Assembly: GCA_018883245.1 (NCBI GenBank)
Contig: VEQL01000025.1
Coordinates: 1-38,151 of the forward strand
Origin: Chthoniobacterales bacterium
GTDB taxonomy: Bacteria; Verrucomicrobiota; Verrucomicrobiia; Chthoniobacterales; JACTMZ01
DNA length: 38,151 bases
Direction: 5' to 3'
This document shows, piece after piece, positions 7,638 to 15,456 of this stretch. Position 1 is the first letter of the stretch. Each line of letters begins with the position of its first letter. The translations under genes and the position numbers were made by a program. The notes below the pieces were generated by a model, which was not told the DNA's origin, made no database searches, and saw only the letters and a program-made list of their open reading frames with translations.

Positions 7638-8993
7638 ATGAAACCCACCGGAAAAATCTGGAAACACCTCGGGCTGGGCGCAGGCGGCGCCGTTGAAAAC
7701 TCGTTCCAGAACGCGCCGCTCGGACTGGTCAATCCGATTTACAATGTCGGCCTCGGCGTCAGTCCGGTGCTGGTCGGCATTGCGATGGCCGTGCCGCGGT
7801 TTTGGGAACTCCTCATCGATCCGCTGATCGGCGCTGCAAGCGACCGGACCCGCAGCCGTTTCGGCCGGCGTTTGCCTTTTATCGCCTTCGGCCTGCTCGG
7901 CAGTCTGGTGTTCTTCATCGCCATGTGGTGGGCCCCGGCGGGCATGTCCAAACAGGCGCTGGGAATCTGGCTCATTGTCACGGCGTTTCTGTTTTACACC
8001 TGCTACTCGTTTTTCGCCATTCCCTACGCCGGCCTTACCATCGAGGCCAGTGTGGCCGGGCCCGACCGCATCGGCGTGATGACCGCGCGCACCGCATTCG
8101 CCAATTCCAGCCAGATCGTCATCAGTTGGATCTATTGGTTCTGCCAGCGGGAATGGTTTTCCTCGCCCGCGATCGGCATGCGCTGGGCAGGGATCGGTTT
8201 CGGCCTGCTGGTCACGCTTTGTGGCGTGGCGGTGATCGTCACCACGCTGCGCTGCGGGCTCCACCGCCACAGCAGCCATGAGGGCTCCGAGCCGGTCGAG
8301 AAGGGGATCTATCGGAAACTCCTGTCGCTGGCTCCCACGCGCCGTATCCTGACGGCATTGCTGAGCACGATGGTGGGCTTTACCCTCGTCAGCCACCTGA
8401 GTTTCTATCTGGTCGCGTTTCACGCCTGCCAAGGCGATCTCAAGCAGGCGTCGCTGGTGGTGGCGGTCAAGGCGACCGTCACCATGATCGCCGCGGTGAT
8501 CGCATGTCCGCTCATCGGCATGGCGGCCAAGCGTTTCGGTAAGGAACGGATCTTCAACATCATGCTGGCCACCGGGGTGGTCTCCAGCCTCTCGATGTGG
8601 TATCTCATCACGCCGCTCAATCCCTACCTGAGCATGATCAGCGATCTTGGCATCTACCTCTGCCTCGTCGGATTCTGGTTGCTCATGCCGGCGTATCTGG
8701 GCGACATCAGCGATTATTACGAGCGCGCGACCGGCCAGAGCTGCCAGGGCACCTTGTCCGCGCTCTACGGCAACGCGGTGAAAATCGGCGCTTCCGTGGC
8801 GCTGCTGCTCACCGGCTACATCCTCGTCGTTTGCGGCTTTGATGCCGCCATGCCGCACGAGGCGATGGGCCGTCCGCTTTTCAACATGCGCATCCTCTTC
8901 GCCGTGGTGCCGAGCATCGGCCTGGTGATCGCGTATTTCGCCATGGCCCGGTTCCGCCTGCCAAACCACGGATCACCGCCCCAAACGTCCTGA
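7638..8993 (+). CDS. GPH-family (MelB-like) sugar:cation symporter
   Basis: 451 residues with about 12 hydrophobic segments. The N-terminal region has the family blocks GIAMAVPRFWELLIDPLIGAA followed by SDRTRSRFGRRLPFI, the loop between helices 2 and 3 typical of glycoside-pentoside-hexuronide transporters. It is expected to import mono- or disaccharides or uronides with H+ or Na+ in the inner membrane. It follows the GH78-like gene on the same strand with its own operator copy C, and the wrecked sulfatase gene starts 11 bases after its stop, so transporter and sulfatase formed one transcript. Confidence 0.9.
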   Translation: MKPTGKIWKHLGLGAGGAVENSFQNAPLGLVNPIYNVGLGVSPVLVGIAMAVPRFWELLIDPLIGAASDRTRSRFGRRLPFIAFGLLGSLVFFIAMWWAPAGMSKQALGIWLIVTAFLFYTCYSFFAIPYAGLTIEASVAGPDRIGVMTARTAFANSSQIVISWIYWFCQREWFSSPAIGMRWAGIGFGLLVTLCGVAVIVTTLRCGLHRHSSHEGSEPVEKGIYRKLLSLAPTRRILTALLSTMVGFTLVSHLSFYLVAFHACQGDLKQASLVVAVKATVTMIAAVIACPLIGMAAKRFGKERIFNIMLATGVVSSLSMWYLITPLNPYLSMISDLGIYLCLVGFWLLMPAYLGDISDYYERATGQSCQGTLSALYGNAVKIGASVALLLTGYILVVCGFDAAMPHEAMGRPLFNMRILFAVVPSIGLVIAYFAMARFRLPNHGSPPQTS

Positions 8994-9004
8994 AAGCCCG
9001 CAAT

Positions 9005-9157
9005 ATGGTATCTTTCCATTCCCACATCCTGCTTGCGGCGCTGCTCACATGCCGGTTGGTGGAAACGGGCGCGGCCATCGCGGTCGGACAATCCGCCAAG
9101 CCGAATGTCCTGCTGATTTTATCCGATGACCGACGGCTCGACACAGTGGGCTGCTAG
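9005..9157 (+). pseudogene. Sulfatase, 5' fragment cut by IS1380
   Basis: The ATG at 9005 opens a signal-peptide-like stretch, then AKPNVLLILSDDRRLDTVGC, the start of a type I sulfatase: the two aspartates belong to the metal site and GC is normally followed by Tyr-Gly. Here a TAG stands at that Tyr codon, and its last bases are the target duplication of the insertion element that follows. The frame continues on the other side of the element at 10732, so fragment and continuation are one gene. It was the last gene of the operon with the GH78-like protein and transporter. Confidence 0.8.
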
Positions 9158-9170
9158 CCCGGATATTTCA
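9158..9170 (+). repeat. Left terminal inverted repeat of the IS1380 element
   Basis: CCCGGATATTTCA, directly after the CTAG target duplicate. Confidence 0.85.
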
Positions 9171-9186
9171 CGCAGGCAGCAAAAAA

Positions 9187-9256
9187 GTAGCGAAGCTCCG
9201 CAGGTAACCTGCTAATGTTGTTGGTGTTATGCAAACAACAGTTGGAGCTTCGCTAC
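9187..9256. other. 13-base-pair stem bracketing the transposase start
   Basis: GTAGCGAAGCTCC (9187-9199) and its exact reverse complement GGAGCTTCGCTAC (9244-9256) enclose 44 bases that contain the transposase ATG at 9229. A smaller dyad GCAGGT-A-ACCTGC lies in the loop. In a transcript entering from outside, this stem could hide the start region, as known for IS10 and IS50, while a transcript starting inside the element would lack the left arm. The structure is seen; the function is inferred. Confidence 0.5.
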
Positions 9257-10569
9257 GGACAGATTGTGCACCGGAACTTTTTGTTTTTCCAAGCTTTGAT
9301 CGTCGGAAAATCGAGGGAAGTTTTACCGGTGGGGACGTTTCCAGTGATGGCGGGCTGATGGCGCTGCGCTTGGCGGACAAGAAGCTGGGTTTGATCGCCG
9401 CCTTGGATGCGGTGATTGAGGATCCGCGCGAGGCCGATCAGGTGGTGCACCGGCAGCGCGATCTTTTGTCTCAGCGCATTTACGGACTGGCCTTGGGTTA
9501 CGAGGATCTCAACGACCACGACACCTTGCGCAAGGACTTGCTGTGGCAGAGTGCGGTGGAGCGCGGGCAGGAACTGGCCAGCAGTCCGACGTTGTGTCGT
9601 TTGGAACGACGCGCTGACCGGCAGACGGCTTGGGCCATGTCGAAGGTCCTGGTTGAGTTGTTCATCCAAAGCTTCCAAGAGGCTCCGTCCGAACTGATCC
9701 TGGATTTTGATGCGACCGATGACCGGGTGCACGGGCAGCAGGAGGGCCGGGCTTTTCACGGCTACTATGGCGACTGGTGTTTTTTGCCCCTTTACGTTTT
9801 TTGCGGCGAGCAACTCTTGGTCAGTTACCTGCGGCCGAGCAATCAAGATCCCGCCCGGCATGCGTGGGCTATTTTGAAGTTGTTGGTCACGCGCCTGCGC
9901 CAGGAGTGGCCGCAGGTGAAGATCATCTTCCGCGGCGACTCGGGCTTTTGCCGTTGGCGCATGCTGCGGTGGTGTGAGAAGAGCGGGGTGGATTACGTGG
10001 TGGGCTTGGCCAAGAACGAGCGCCTGCTGGCGTTACTTGAAAAGCCGATGGCGCAAGCAGCGGCCGCCTTCGAGCAAACCAAGGAAAAGCAACGGCACTT
10101 CGTGCGCTTGGCGTATGCGGCCAAGAGCTGGGATCGGGCGCGCTCGGTCGTCGCCAAAGCCGAGCACACCGAGAAGGGAGCCAACCCGCGCTTTATCCTC
10201 ACCAGCTTGGAGAGCGAAGAGCAGAAGATCTACGATGAGATCTACTGCGCGCGCGGAGAGATGGAAAATCGCATCAAGGAACAACAACTCGGACTCTTCG
10301 CCGACCGCACCAGTTGCCACGGTTGGTGGGCCAACCAGTTCCGCCTGCTCTTGTCCTCGGCGGCCTATGTGCTCATGGAATACATGCGCCGCATCGCCCT
10401 GGCCGGCACCGAACTGGCCCGCGCCCAAGTCACCACCATCCGGCTCAAGCTGCTCAAGATCGGCACGGTCATCTTGCGCAACACGCGCCGCATCCGCCTG
10501 CTCTTTTCCAGCGCTTATCCCCACCAGCAACTCTTTGCCACCATGCTCGGGCGCCTCAACTCGGCCTGA
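9229..10569 (+). CDS. IS1380-family DDE transposase
   Basis: 446 residues, full length for the family. It starts with the typical IEGSFTGGDVSSDGGLMALR block (residues 28-47). The catalytic acidic residues are visible in LDFDATDD (about 158-165), FRGDSGF (234-240, Asp237) and ARGEMENRIKE (341-351, Glu346), the spacing expected of a DDE transposase with an inserted beta domain. No frameshift or internal stop was found. The start codon lies within a predicted stem-loop (9187-9256) and has no good ribosome binding site, which suggests low or controlled translation. Confidence 0.95.
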   Translation: MQTTVGASLRTDCAPELFVFPSFDRRKIEGSFTGGDVSSDGGLMALRLADKKLGLIAALDAVIEDPREADQVVHRQRDLLSQRIYGLALGYEDLNDHDTLRKDLLWQSAVERGQELASSPTLCRLERRADRQTAWAMSKVLVELFIQSFQEAPSELILDFDATDDRVHGQQEGRAFHGYYGDWCFLPLYVFCGEQLLVSYLRPSNQDPARHAWAILKLLVTRLRQEWPQVKIIFRGDSGFCRWRMLRWCEKSGVDYVVGLAKNERLLALLEKPMAQAAAAFEQTKEKQRHFVRLAYAAKSWDRARSVVAKAEHTEKGANPRFILTSLESEEQKIYDEIYCARGEMENRIKEQQLGLFADRTSCHGWWANQFRLLLSSAAYVLMEYMRRIALAGTELARAQVTTIRLKLLKIGTVILRNTRRIRLLFSSAYPHQQLFATMLGRLNSA

Positions 10570-10714
10570 CCGGTCATGGTGCTGTCCCCGGCACCGAAAA
10601 AAACAACGGGGATCAGGGGCGGTGTGCCCCAATCACGCGCCCACGGCAAAAAACACGCCAAAATCATTCCGGTGCTCAATCATCCCGGCGCAAACCGCCA
10701 AAATAATCGACCGA

Positions 10715-10727
10715 TGAAATATGCGGG
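10715..10727 (-). repeat. Right terminal inverted repeat of the IS1380 element
   Basis: Read from the outside it is CCCGCATATTTCA, followed by the second CTAG copy at 10728-10731. About 145 bases without a gene separate it from the transposase stop. Confidence 0.85.
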
Positions 10728-10731
10728 CTAG

Positions 10732-11094
10732 CGGCTCAACCCTCATGCGCAGTCGCTCGCGCTGGACCGGCGCGCCGCCGGAGGCGTCAGGTTCAATCAG
10801 GCGTATTGTTCCGTGCCGCAGTGCGCCACCTCGCGCGGATGCCGTCCGCTTGCGATCGAAGCGCACCACAACGGGATCTACTCTTTTGAAAAACGTCACG
10901 CATGGCACGACTTGTTCCGCCCGTTCTGGTGGGCGCAGTTGAAGCATCCGCAAGGCTACCGCACCGCGCTCGTCGGCAAGGAACACCTGCCTTACAAATG
11001 GCACTGGCGCCCGCTGCCCGGCCAGCGGCTTTCACGCTACATGTCCGAATTCGGAATGCACCCGCGGGAAATGATGTGGGAAGGCTCGAGCCTT
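10732..11094 (+). pseudogene. Sulfatase, continuation after the IS
   Basis: With the element and one CTAG removed, the frame runs on from the 5' fragment: LALDRRAAGGVRFNQAYCSV, then PQCATSRG and YRTALVGKEHLPYKWHW. The AYC-SVPQC-x-x-SR block is where the formylglycine cysteine sits. The consensus C-x-(P/A)-S-R reads CATSR here, so the proline is lost, and the following LLTGLYPH-type segment is degenerate. The homology fades near 11094, where an ISL3-type relic begins on the other strand; about two thirds of the enzyme is missing. The gene is certainly non-functional. Confidence 0.75.
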
Positions 11095-11218
11095 CGCAGC
11101 AAGGGCAGCGCACCTCCACTCTGCGGCTCACAGCCAGATGGACTTTGAGTTGTTCTTTGTGCTCGCTGCCGAGCACCCGGTAGCCTTTGATTCCAATTCG
11201 GTAGTACACAGGGGACAT
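11085..11218 (-). pseudogene. N-terminal relic of an ISL3-type transposase
   Basis: From the ATG at 11218 the minus strand reads MSPVYYRIGIKGYRVLGSEH and, further on, VEVRCPCCEGSS. ISL3 transposases begin with a short YHxFGIxGYR-like segment and a zinc-binding CPxCG knuckle, which matches. The reading then leaves the family at a 16-base palindrome, GAAGGCTCGAGCCTTC (11080-11095), which is also where the sulfatase homology on the plus strand ends. It marks a second, older transposon event in the same gene. Confidence 0.55.
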
Positions 11219-11241
11219 GGTGGTGGCTCCGGTGGCATCGA

Positions 11242-12084
11242 TCAGACTAGCTGGCCCCAGTGAACTCGGCGGTAGCGGTTTGGCGGCATGCCGTAGCGGG
11301 CTTTGAAGCGGGCATACAGATGGCCGACACTCTCGAAGCCCACACTCATTCCAAGCTCGATGATCGGAGTCGCGGTGCAGCGAAGCTGGCACTCGAAAGC
11401 CTGCAGTCGCACGGCGTTGACGTATTCCGTCGGAGAGACGCCAAGCCAGGCGCGGGTGGTCCGCGCCACATGCTCGGAGCCACGTCCACACAAACGCACC
11501 CATGCCGGCACTCCTTCCCGCATGGCCTCAGGCTCACGGATGCCCCGGCATGCGCGTGCCAGCCAGTCCGGTATTCCCGTCGGCAGCGTCCGGGCTCCGG
11601 CACTTACCGCGATCAGGTGCAGCAGGCTCAGCAAAAAGCGATCCAGCTCACGCGCGCTTCGCGATGCCGTGGCCAGTTCGCCGGTCCAGTCGCGCAGCCG
11701 GTCGAGTTGCGCACGCTCTAACACCCTGATCTCCGGCAGGCTGGCTTCGGACCACGGCCAAAGAGGATCGTTCTGGAAATAACGGTGCTGGATTTCGCGC
11801 AGATGTTCGGTGGAAAAGGCCAGGTTTGCAAAGCCCAGCGGCCCATGCGGCAGTTTTTCCACGCTATGCACATCGTGCGGGCGGATGAAAACCACCGAAC
11901 CCGCACCCAGATCGAGTGTCACGCCATTGACGTGATGGCGGGCCTTCCCTTGAAAAATCCAGAACACCTCCGCATAGCAATGCGTGTGCATCGAAACCCC
12001 CCAGCGACTCGTCCGCAAATCGCTTTGCAAATGAAATATCTCTCCGGGCCGGAGGTAACCGTCAAGTTTCAACACAACAATCAT
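11242..12084 (-). CDS. AraC-family regulator with cupin domain
   Basis: 280 residues. An N-terminal cupin-like domain (about 10-120) contains MHTHCYAEVFWIFQGKARHH and GSVVFIRPHDVHSV, the pattern of a metal-free or sugar-sensing cupin. The C-terminal two-HTH region includes HVARTTRAWLGVSPTEYVNA and IIELGMSVGFESVGHLYARF, followed by YGMPPNRYRR. It is divergent from the PhyH gene with 65 bases between the starts, and that gap holds a 21-base-spaced direct repeat. It therefore probably controls itself and the 12150-19857 gene series. Confidence 0.92.
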   Translation of the reverse strand: MIVVLKLDGYLRPGEIFHLQSDLRTSRWGVSMHTHCYAEVFWIFQGKARHHVNGVTLDLGAGSVVFIRPHDVHSVEKLPHGPLGFANLAFSTEHLREIQHRYFQNDPLWPWSEASLPEIRVLERAQLDRLRDWTGELATASRSARELDRFLLSLLHLIAVSAGARTLPTGIPDWLARACRGIREPEAMREGVPAWVRLCGRGSEHVARTTRAWLGVSPTEYVNAVRLQAFECQLRCTATPIIELGMSVGFESVGHLYARFKARYGMPPNRYRRVHWGQLV

Positions 12085-12121
12085 GTCAATACAGAGGAAA
12101 AAAATGTCAGATGCAGGGAAG
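12083..12121 (+). promoter_or_regulatory. Direct repeat with 21-base period between AraC and PhyH
   Basis: ATGTCAATACAGAGGAAA (12083-12100) and ATGTCAGATGCAGGGAAG (12104-12121) share ATGTCA, AT, CAG and GGAA once two single-base indels are allowed. The 21-base period equals two helical turns, as in known AraC tandem sites. The first copy overlaps the regulator's start codon, which would suit autorepression. The site is unlike the repeat of the first module. Confidence 0.45.
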
Positions 12122-12149
12122 AATTCAACCCCCGATTTGAATTAGTTTG

Positions 12150-12965
12150 ATGCCGATGAAACCACGACTCACCAAGGATCAAGTCGCCCACTACCAGCGT
12201 GAGGGCTATGTCATTCCACAGGAAACAATCTTTCCCGCGGAGAAATTTCAAAAACTCAAGGCCCACTTCGAGGCGAAGCTCGCGGCACTACCGTCCGACC
12301 AGCGGCCCGAGGGCATGGATGTGCCGCACTTCGCGGATCCGGCATTGTTCGAATGGCTTTTCGCCGATGAGGTGCTTGATCTGGTCGAGCCGATCATCGG
12401 GCCGGACATCGCGCTGTTTTCGAGCCACTTCATCTGCAAGCCCAAGGGCAACGGCAAGCGCGTGCCGTGGCACGAGGACTCGGCCTATTGGAGCACCATG
12501 CTGCCTTCCTCGATGAACGTCGTCACCGTCTGGTTGGCGATCGATCCCTCCCGCCTTGAAAACGGCTGCATGCAGGTCATCCCCCGCACCCACAACACCG
12601 GAAAAATGGGATTTTCCGACTACGACCCGACGGATATCACAAAAAACATTTTCCCCACCGAGGTGACCAAGTCCCAGCGCGACGAGTCGCAGGCCGTCGC
12701 GATTGAACTCGAACCGAACCATGCCAGCCTGCACGACGCGCGCATCATCCACGGCAGCGAGCCCAACACGTCCACGCTGCGCCGCTGCGGCTACACGATG
12801 CGCTTCATGTCCTCTGCAACGCGCCTCTCGGACTCGGCCCGCAAGTATCACCAGATCTATCTGGCCCGCGGCCGCGACCTCGCCAACCAGCGCTACGCCG
12901 ATCCGGCGCGGTCCTATGAGGACCTTGTGCAAACCCGCAACGCCCACGGCAAGAACGGTCACTGA
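12150..12965 (+). CDS. Phytanoyl-CoA dioxygenase (PhyH) family oxygenase
   Basis: 271 residues from the ATG at 12150; a second ATG two codons later is also possible. PhyH proteins are Fe(II)- and 2-oxoglutarate-dependent oxygenases. The iron ligands are visible as H108-x-D110 in WHEDSAYW and a distal histidine in DARIIHGSEPN (about 201), followed by RRCGYTMRF with the likely 2-oxoglutarate-binding arginine. There is no signal peptide, so it acts in the cytoplasm. It opens a gene series with a TIM-barrel sugar-isomerase homologue (8 bases on), two secreted glycan-active proteins and a transporter. Oxidation of a modified sugar, for example removal of an O-alkyl group, is a guess from context; no family member with a known substrate was recognised. 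Confidence 0.85.
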   Translation: MPMKPRLTKDQVAHYQREGYVIPQETIFPAEKFQKLKAHFEAKLAALPSDQRPEGMDVPHFADPALFEWLFADEVLDLVEPIIGPDIALFSSHFICKPKGNGKRVPWHEDSAYWSTMLPSSMNVVTVWLAIDPSRLENGCMQVIPRTHNTGKMGFSDYDPTDITKNIFPTEVTKSQRDESQAVAIELEPNHASLHDARIIHGSEPNTSTLRRCGYTMRFMSSATRLSDSARKYHQIYLARGRDLANQRYADPARSYEDLVQTRNAHGKNGH

Positions 12966-12973
12966 CCCCAGCC

Positions 12974-13816
12974 ATGGAAATCGTCACCGCCAAATCCAAG
13001 TGGGAGGCATGGTCCCTTCCCCTCCGGGATTTTCTCGGACGAGTGGCGCAGGACGGGTTTCAGGCAACGGAGATTTATCTCGGCGGGCTGCCGGTCTCGC
13101 CGGAGGAGTGTCGTGATTTGCATGCCGAATACGAACTTCAACTCATCGGGCAGATTGCCGTCCGGCACGGGTCGCTTGACGGCCAGATCCGCGCGCTGGA
13201 ACAGGAGTATTTGCGCGCCTTGGAATTCGGGCCGCTTAAAATCAACGCCCATCTTGGCCGCGACATACTGACGTTTGCAGACAATCTGGAGATCTTGAGA
13301 CTGGGCAGCGAATTGGCGGCGGCGCATGGCGTGCCGCTCTGCGTCGAGACGCACCGGCACCACGCCTTGTTCCATCTGCCGGAAACCCGGCGCTATGTCG
13401 AGGCGCTGCCCGAACTCCAAATTACCGCCGACCTCTCTCATTTCGTCTGCGTGCATGAATCCACGCTGGAAGACCAGCCGGAGAACCTCGCCGCCATCCT
13501 GCCGCGAGTCAGGCACATTCATGCCCGCGTGGGACATTCCGAGGGGCCACAGGTTTCCGATCCCCGCGCCCCGGAATGGCAGGCATGGACCGAACTTTTT
13601 TGCGACTGGTGGGGCCGGATGCTCGAACTCGCCCGCGAGCGGGGCGACAAGGCTTTTACCATCACACCCGAGTTCGGCCCGCCGCCTTACATGCCCTGCA
13701 CCCCGTTTGAAAACCACCCGGTGGCGGATGCATGGGAAATCAATATCTGGATGCGGAGCCTGCTGCTGGAACGCTTTGCCACGCTTCCCCACACGCGAAA
13801 AGAACATGACTGGTGA
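12974..13816 (+). CDS. Sugar phosphate isomerase/epimerase-like TIM barrel
   Basis: 280 residues of the AP endonuclease family 2 / xylose-isomerase-like fold. Metal-binding positions are suggested by CVETHRHH (Glu125), TADLSHF (Asp153), RHIHARVGH (His183 region) and TPEFGPPPY (Glu233). Proteins of this type interconvert or epimerise sugars, inositols or their keto forms in the cytoplasm. It starts 8 bases after the PhyH stop, so the two are almost certainly translated from one message and may act on the same compound. Its stop codon touches a copy of the 3' end of the next gene (13815-13893). Confidence 0.85.
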   Translation: MEIVTAKSKWEAWSLPLRDFLGRVAQDGFQATEIYLGGLPVSPEECRDLHAEYELQLIGQIAVRHGSLDGQIRALEQEYLRALEFGPLKINAHLGRDILTFADNLEILRLGSELAAAHGVPLCVETHRHHALFHLPETRRYVEALPELQITADLSHFVCVHESTLEDQPENLAAILPRVRHIHARVGHSEGPQVSDPRAPEWQAWTELFCDWWGRMLELARERGDKAFTITPEFGPPPYMPCTPFENHPVADAWEINIWMRSLLLERFATLPHTRKEHDW

Positions 13817-13893
13817 CGCGGACCTGTATTCCTTCAAGTTTGACGAAACCAAGTAAGTGACAGAATCGATGAAAAGCGATTTTTGCCCCGGAC
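13815..13893 (+). repeat. Mosaic scar: copies of a gene end and of an internal gene piece
   Basis: 13815-13875 matches 15403-15463, the last codons of the propeller gene (DADLYSFKFDETK here, DADLYSIKFEETK there), its stop and the first bases of the next gene, with 7 differences. From 13865 the sequence matches 15706-15734 inside the GH42-like gene in 28 of 29 positions. The two matches overlap in ATCGATGAAAA / ATCTATGAAAA. This looks like the remains of a tandem duplicate of the two downstream genes, mostly removed by a microhomology deletion. The rest of the gap to 13956 shows no feature. Confidence 0.8.
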
Positions 13894-13956
13894 ACCAATG
13901 ACGACGGCCTTCACCCTCACCATATTGAAACTCCCATCCTCCAACCCATCCGCTCC

Positions 13957-15444
13957 ATGAAGATAACCCTGCTCCTGCTGCTCACCGGTTTCACCAGCCT
14001 CCTTGCCCACGCCGCCGATCCGATTGACATCGGTAACCGGCGCGAGCTCTTCGTCGATCGGTTCCTCATCGATCAACTCAGCGGCGTTCGCCTCCAGATC
14101 CACACACCTCGCGATGAGGGCATCGCCTTTGCCTTCGACAAACCGTGGGAGGGGCCCTTCAGCGGCATGGTGACCATGATCCAGCTCCCGGACGGCAGTT
14201 TGCGCGCTTATTACCGTGGCAAGCCGGTCGCGAGCCGTGACGGCAGCAAGGACGAGGTGACCTGCGTCGCCGAGTCGAAGGACGGCCGCAACTGGACCAA
14301 GCCCGAACTCGACCTCTACGAGGCCAACGGCACCAAGGCCAACAACATCGTGCTGATGAACGCCAACCAATCGTGCCACAATTTCAGCCCCTTCCGCGAC
14401 ACACGCCCCGGAGTGCCCGAGACCGAGCATTTCAAGGCCTTCGGCGGAACGGTCGAGAGCGGCATCGCCGCCTGGAAATCGGCTGACGGCTATCGCTGGG
14501 AGAGAATGGCCGCCGCGCCGGTCATGTCGAGGGAGACAGTTCCCTACAAATACATATTCGACTCGCAGAACGTGCCCTTCTGGTCGGAGGCCGAGGGCAA
14601 ATACGTGGCCTACTACCGCGTCTGGGATGGCGACGGCATCCGCCGCATCGCCCGCAGCGAAAGCAGCGACTTCCTCACATGGACCCCGCCGATCCTGCTC
14701 GGGTATCGGACCCCCGATGGTCCAGCACCTGTCGAGCATATCTACACGAATCAGACGAGCCCTTATTTTCGGGCGCCGCATCTCTACGTGGCCATCGCGG
14801 CACGCTTCATGCCGGGGCGCCAGGTCCTCACTGCCGATCAGGCGAAGGCGATCAATGTGAACCCCGACTATTTCAAGGACATCTCAGACGCCATCTTCAT
14901 GACGACCCGCCCGGCTGAAGGCGCCGATCATCTCGCCGTCTACGACCGCACCTTTCCCGAAGGCTTCATCCGCGGCGGCATCGGCGCGAAGAACTGGGTT
15001 TCGCGGTCGAACTATCCCGCGCTGAATGTCGTTCCCACCGGCCCGGCCGAGGTGTCGGTCTATGTGAACCAGGATTATGCCCAGCCAACCGCCCACCTGC
15101 GCCGTTATTCGCTGCGGGTCGATGGATTCGCCTCGCTCCACTGTGGCTATGGCGGCGGATATGCGATCACAAAGCCGATCGTCTTCGCCGGGCGGGAGCT
15201 GACCCTGAACTTCTCTACCTCGGCCGCCGGCGGCGTGAAAGTGGCGATCGAGGAACCCGACGGCAAGCCGATCCCGGGCTTTACCGTCGAGGATTGCCAG
15301 ATGCAGATCGGCAACGAGATCGATCGCAAGGTGACTTGGAAATCCGGAACCGACGTCAGCGCTCTCGCCGGAAAGCCGGTGCGGCTGCGCTTCGTGATGA
15401 AGGACGCAGACCTGTATTCCATCAAGTTTGAGGAAACCAAGTAA
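13957..15444 (+). CDS. Secreted GH32/43-like five-bladed propeller protein
   Basis: 495 residues with a clear signal peptide (MKITLLLLLTGFTSLLAHA-AD). The mature start IDIGNRRELFVDRFLIDQL is characteristic of a Verrucomicrobia/Planctomycetes family usually labelled GH32-like or hypothetical. The middle (about 60-400) has propeller-like motifs (GSLRAYYRGKP, VAESKDGRNWTKPELDLYE, SPYFRAPHLYVAI). The last 100 residues form a beta-sandwich (LTLNFSTSAAGGVKVAIEEP, then LRFVMKDADLYSIKF). A role in binding or cleaving a plant or algal polysaccharide outside the cytoplasm is likely; activity is unproven. Fragments of paralogues lie at 13815, 19824 and 32344. It shares its direction and short gaps with the GH42-like gene. 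Confidence 0.72.
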   Translation: MKITLLLLLTGFTSLLAHAADPIDIGNRRELFVDRFLIDQLSGVRLQIHTPRDEGIAFAFDKPWEGPFSGMVTMIQLPDGSLRAYYRGKPVASRDGSKDEVTCVAESKDGRNWTKPELDLYEANGTKANNIVLMNANQSCHNFSPFRDTRPGVPETEHFKAFGGTVESGIAAWKSADGYRWERMAAAPVMSRETVPYKYIFDSQNVPFWSEAEGKYVAYYRVWDGDGIRRIARSESSDFLTWTPPILLGYRTPDGPAPVEHIYTNQTSPYFRAPHLYVAIAARFMPGRQVLTADQAKAINVNPDYFKDISDAIFMTTRPAEGADHLAVYDRTFPEGFIRGGIGAKNWVSRSNYPALNVVPTGPAEVSVYVNQDYAQPTAHLRRYSLRVDGFASLHCGYGGGYAITKPIVFAGRELTLNFSTSAAGGVKVAIEEPDGKPIPGFTVEDCQMQIGNEIDRKVTWKSGTDVSALAGKPVRLRFVMKDADLYSIKFEETK

Positions 15445-15456
15445 CTGACACCATCT

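Larger units (their letters stand above)
9158..10727 (+). mobile_element. Complete IS1380-family insertion sequence (1570 bases)
   Basis: The ends are inverted repeats CCCGGATATTTCA (9158-9170) and, read from the other side, CCCGCATATTTCA (10727-10715), 12 of 13 matching. They are flanked by direct repeats CTAG at 9154-9157 and 10728-10731, the 4-base duplication expected for IS1380 elements. Length, single transposase gene and ends all fit the family. The element lies inside a sulfatase gene. Its open frame and intact ends suggest it could still be active or was inserted recently. Confidence 0.92.

Noticed and set aside
7296-8969. A 557-codon minus-strand frame opposite the transporter gene
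   Set aside because: Low-complexity His/Asp/Arg-rich translation, while the plus strand encodes an evident 12-helix transporter.
10578-10595. Hairpin GGTGC/GCACC after the transposase stop
   Set aside because: Only five pairs and followed by A, not T, so it is not a convincing terminator.
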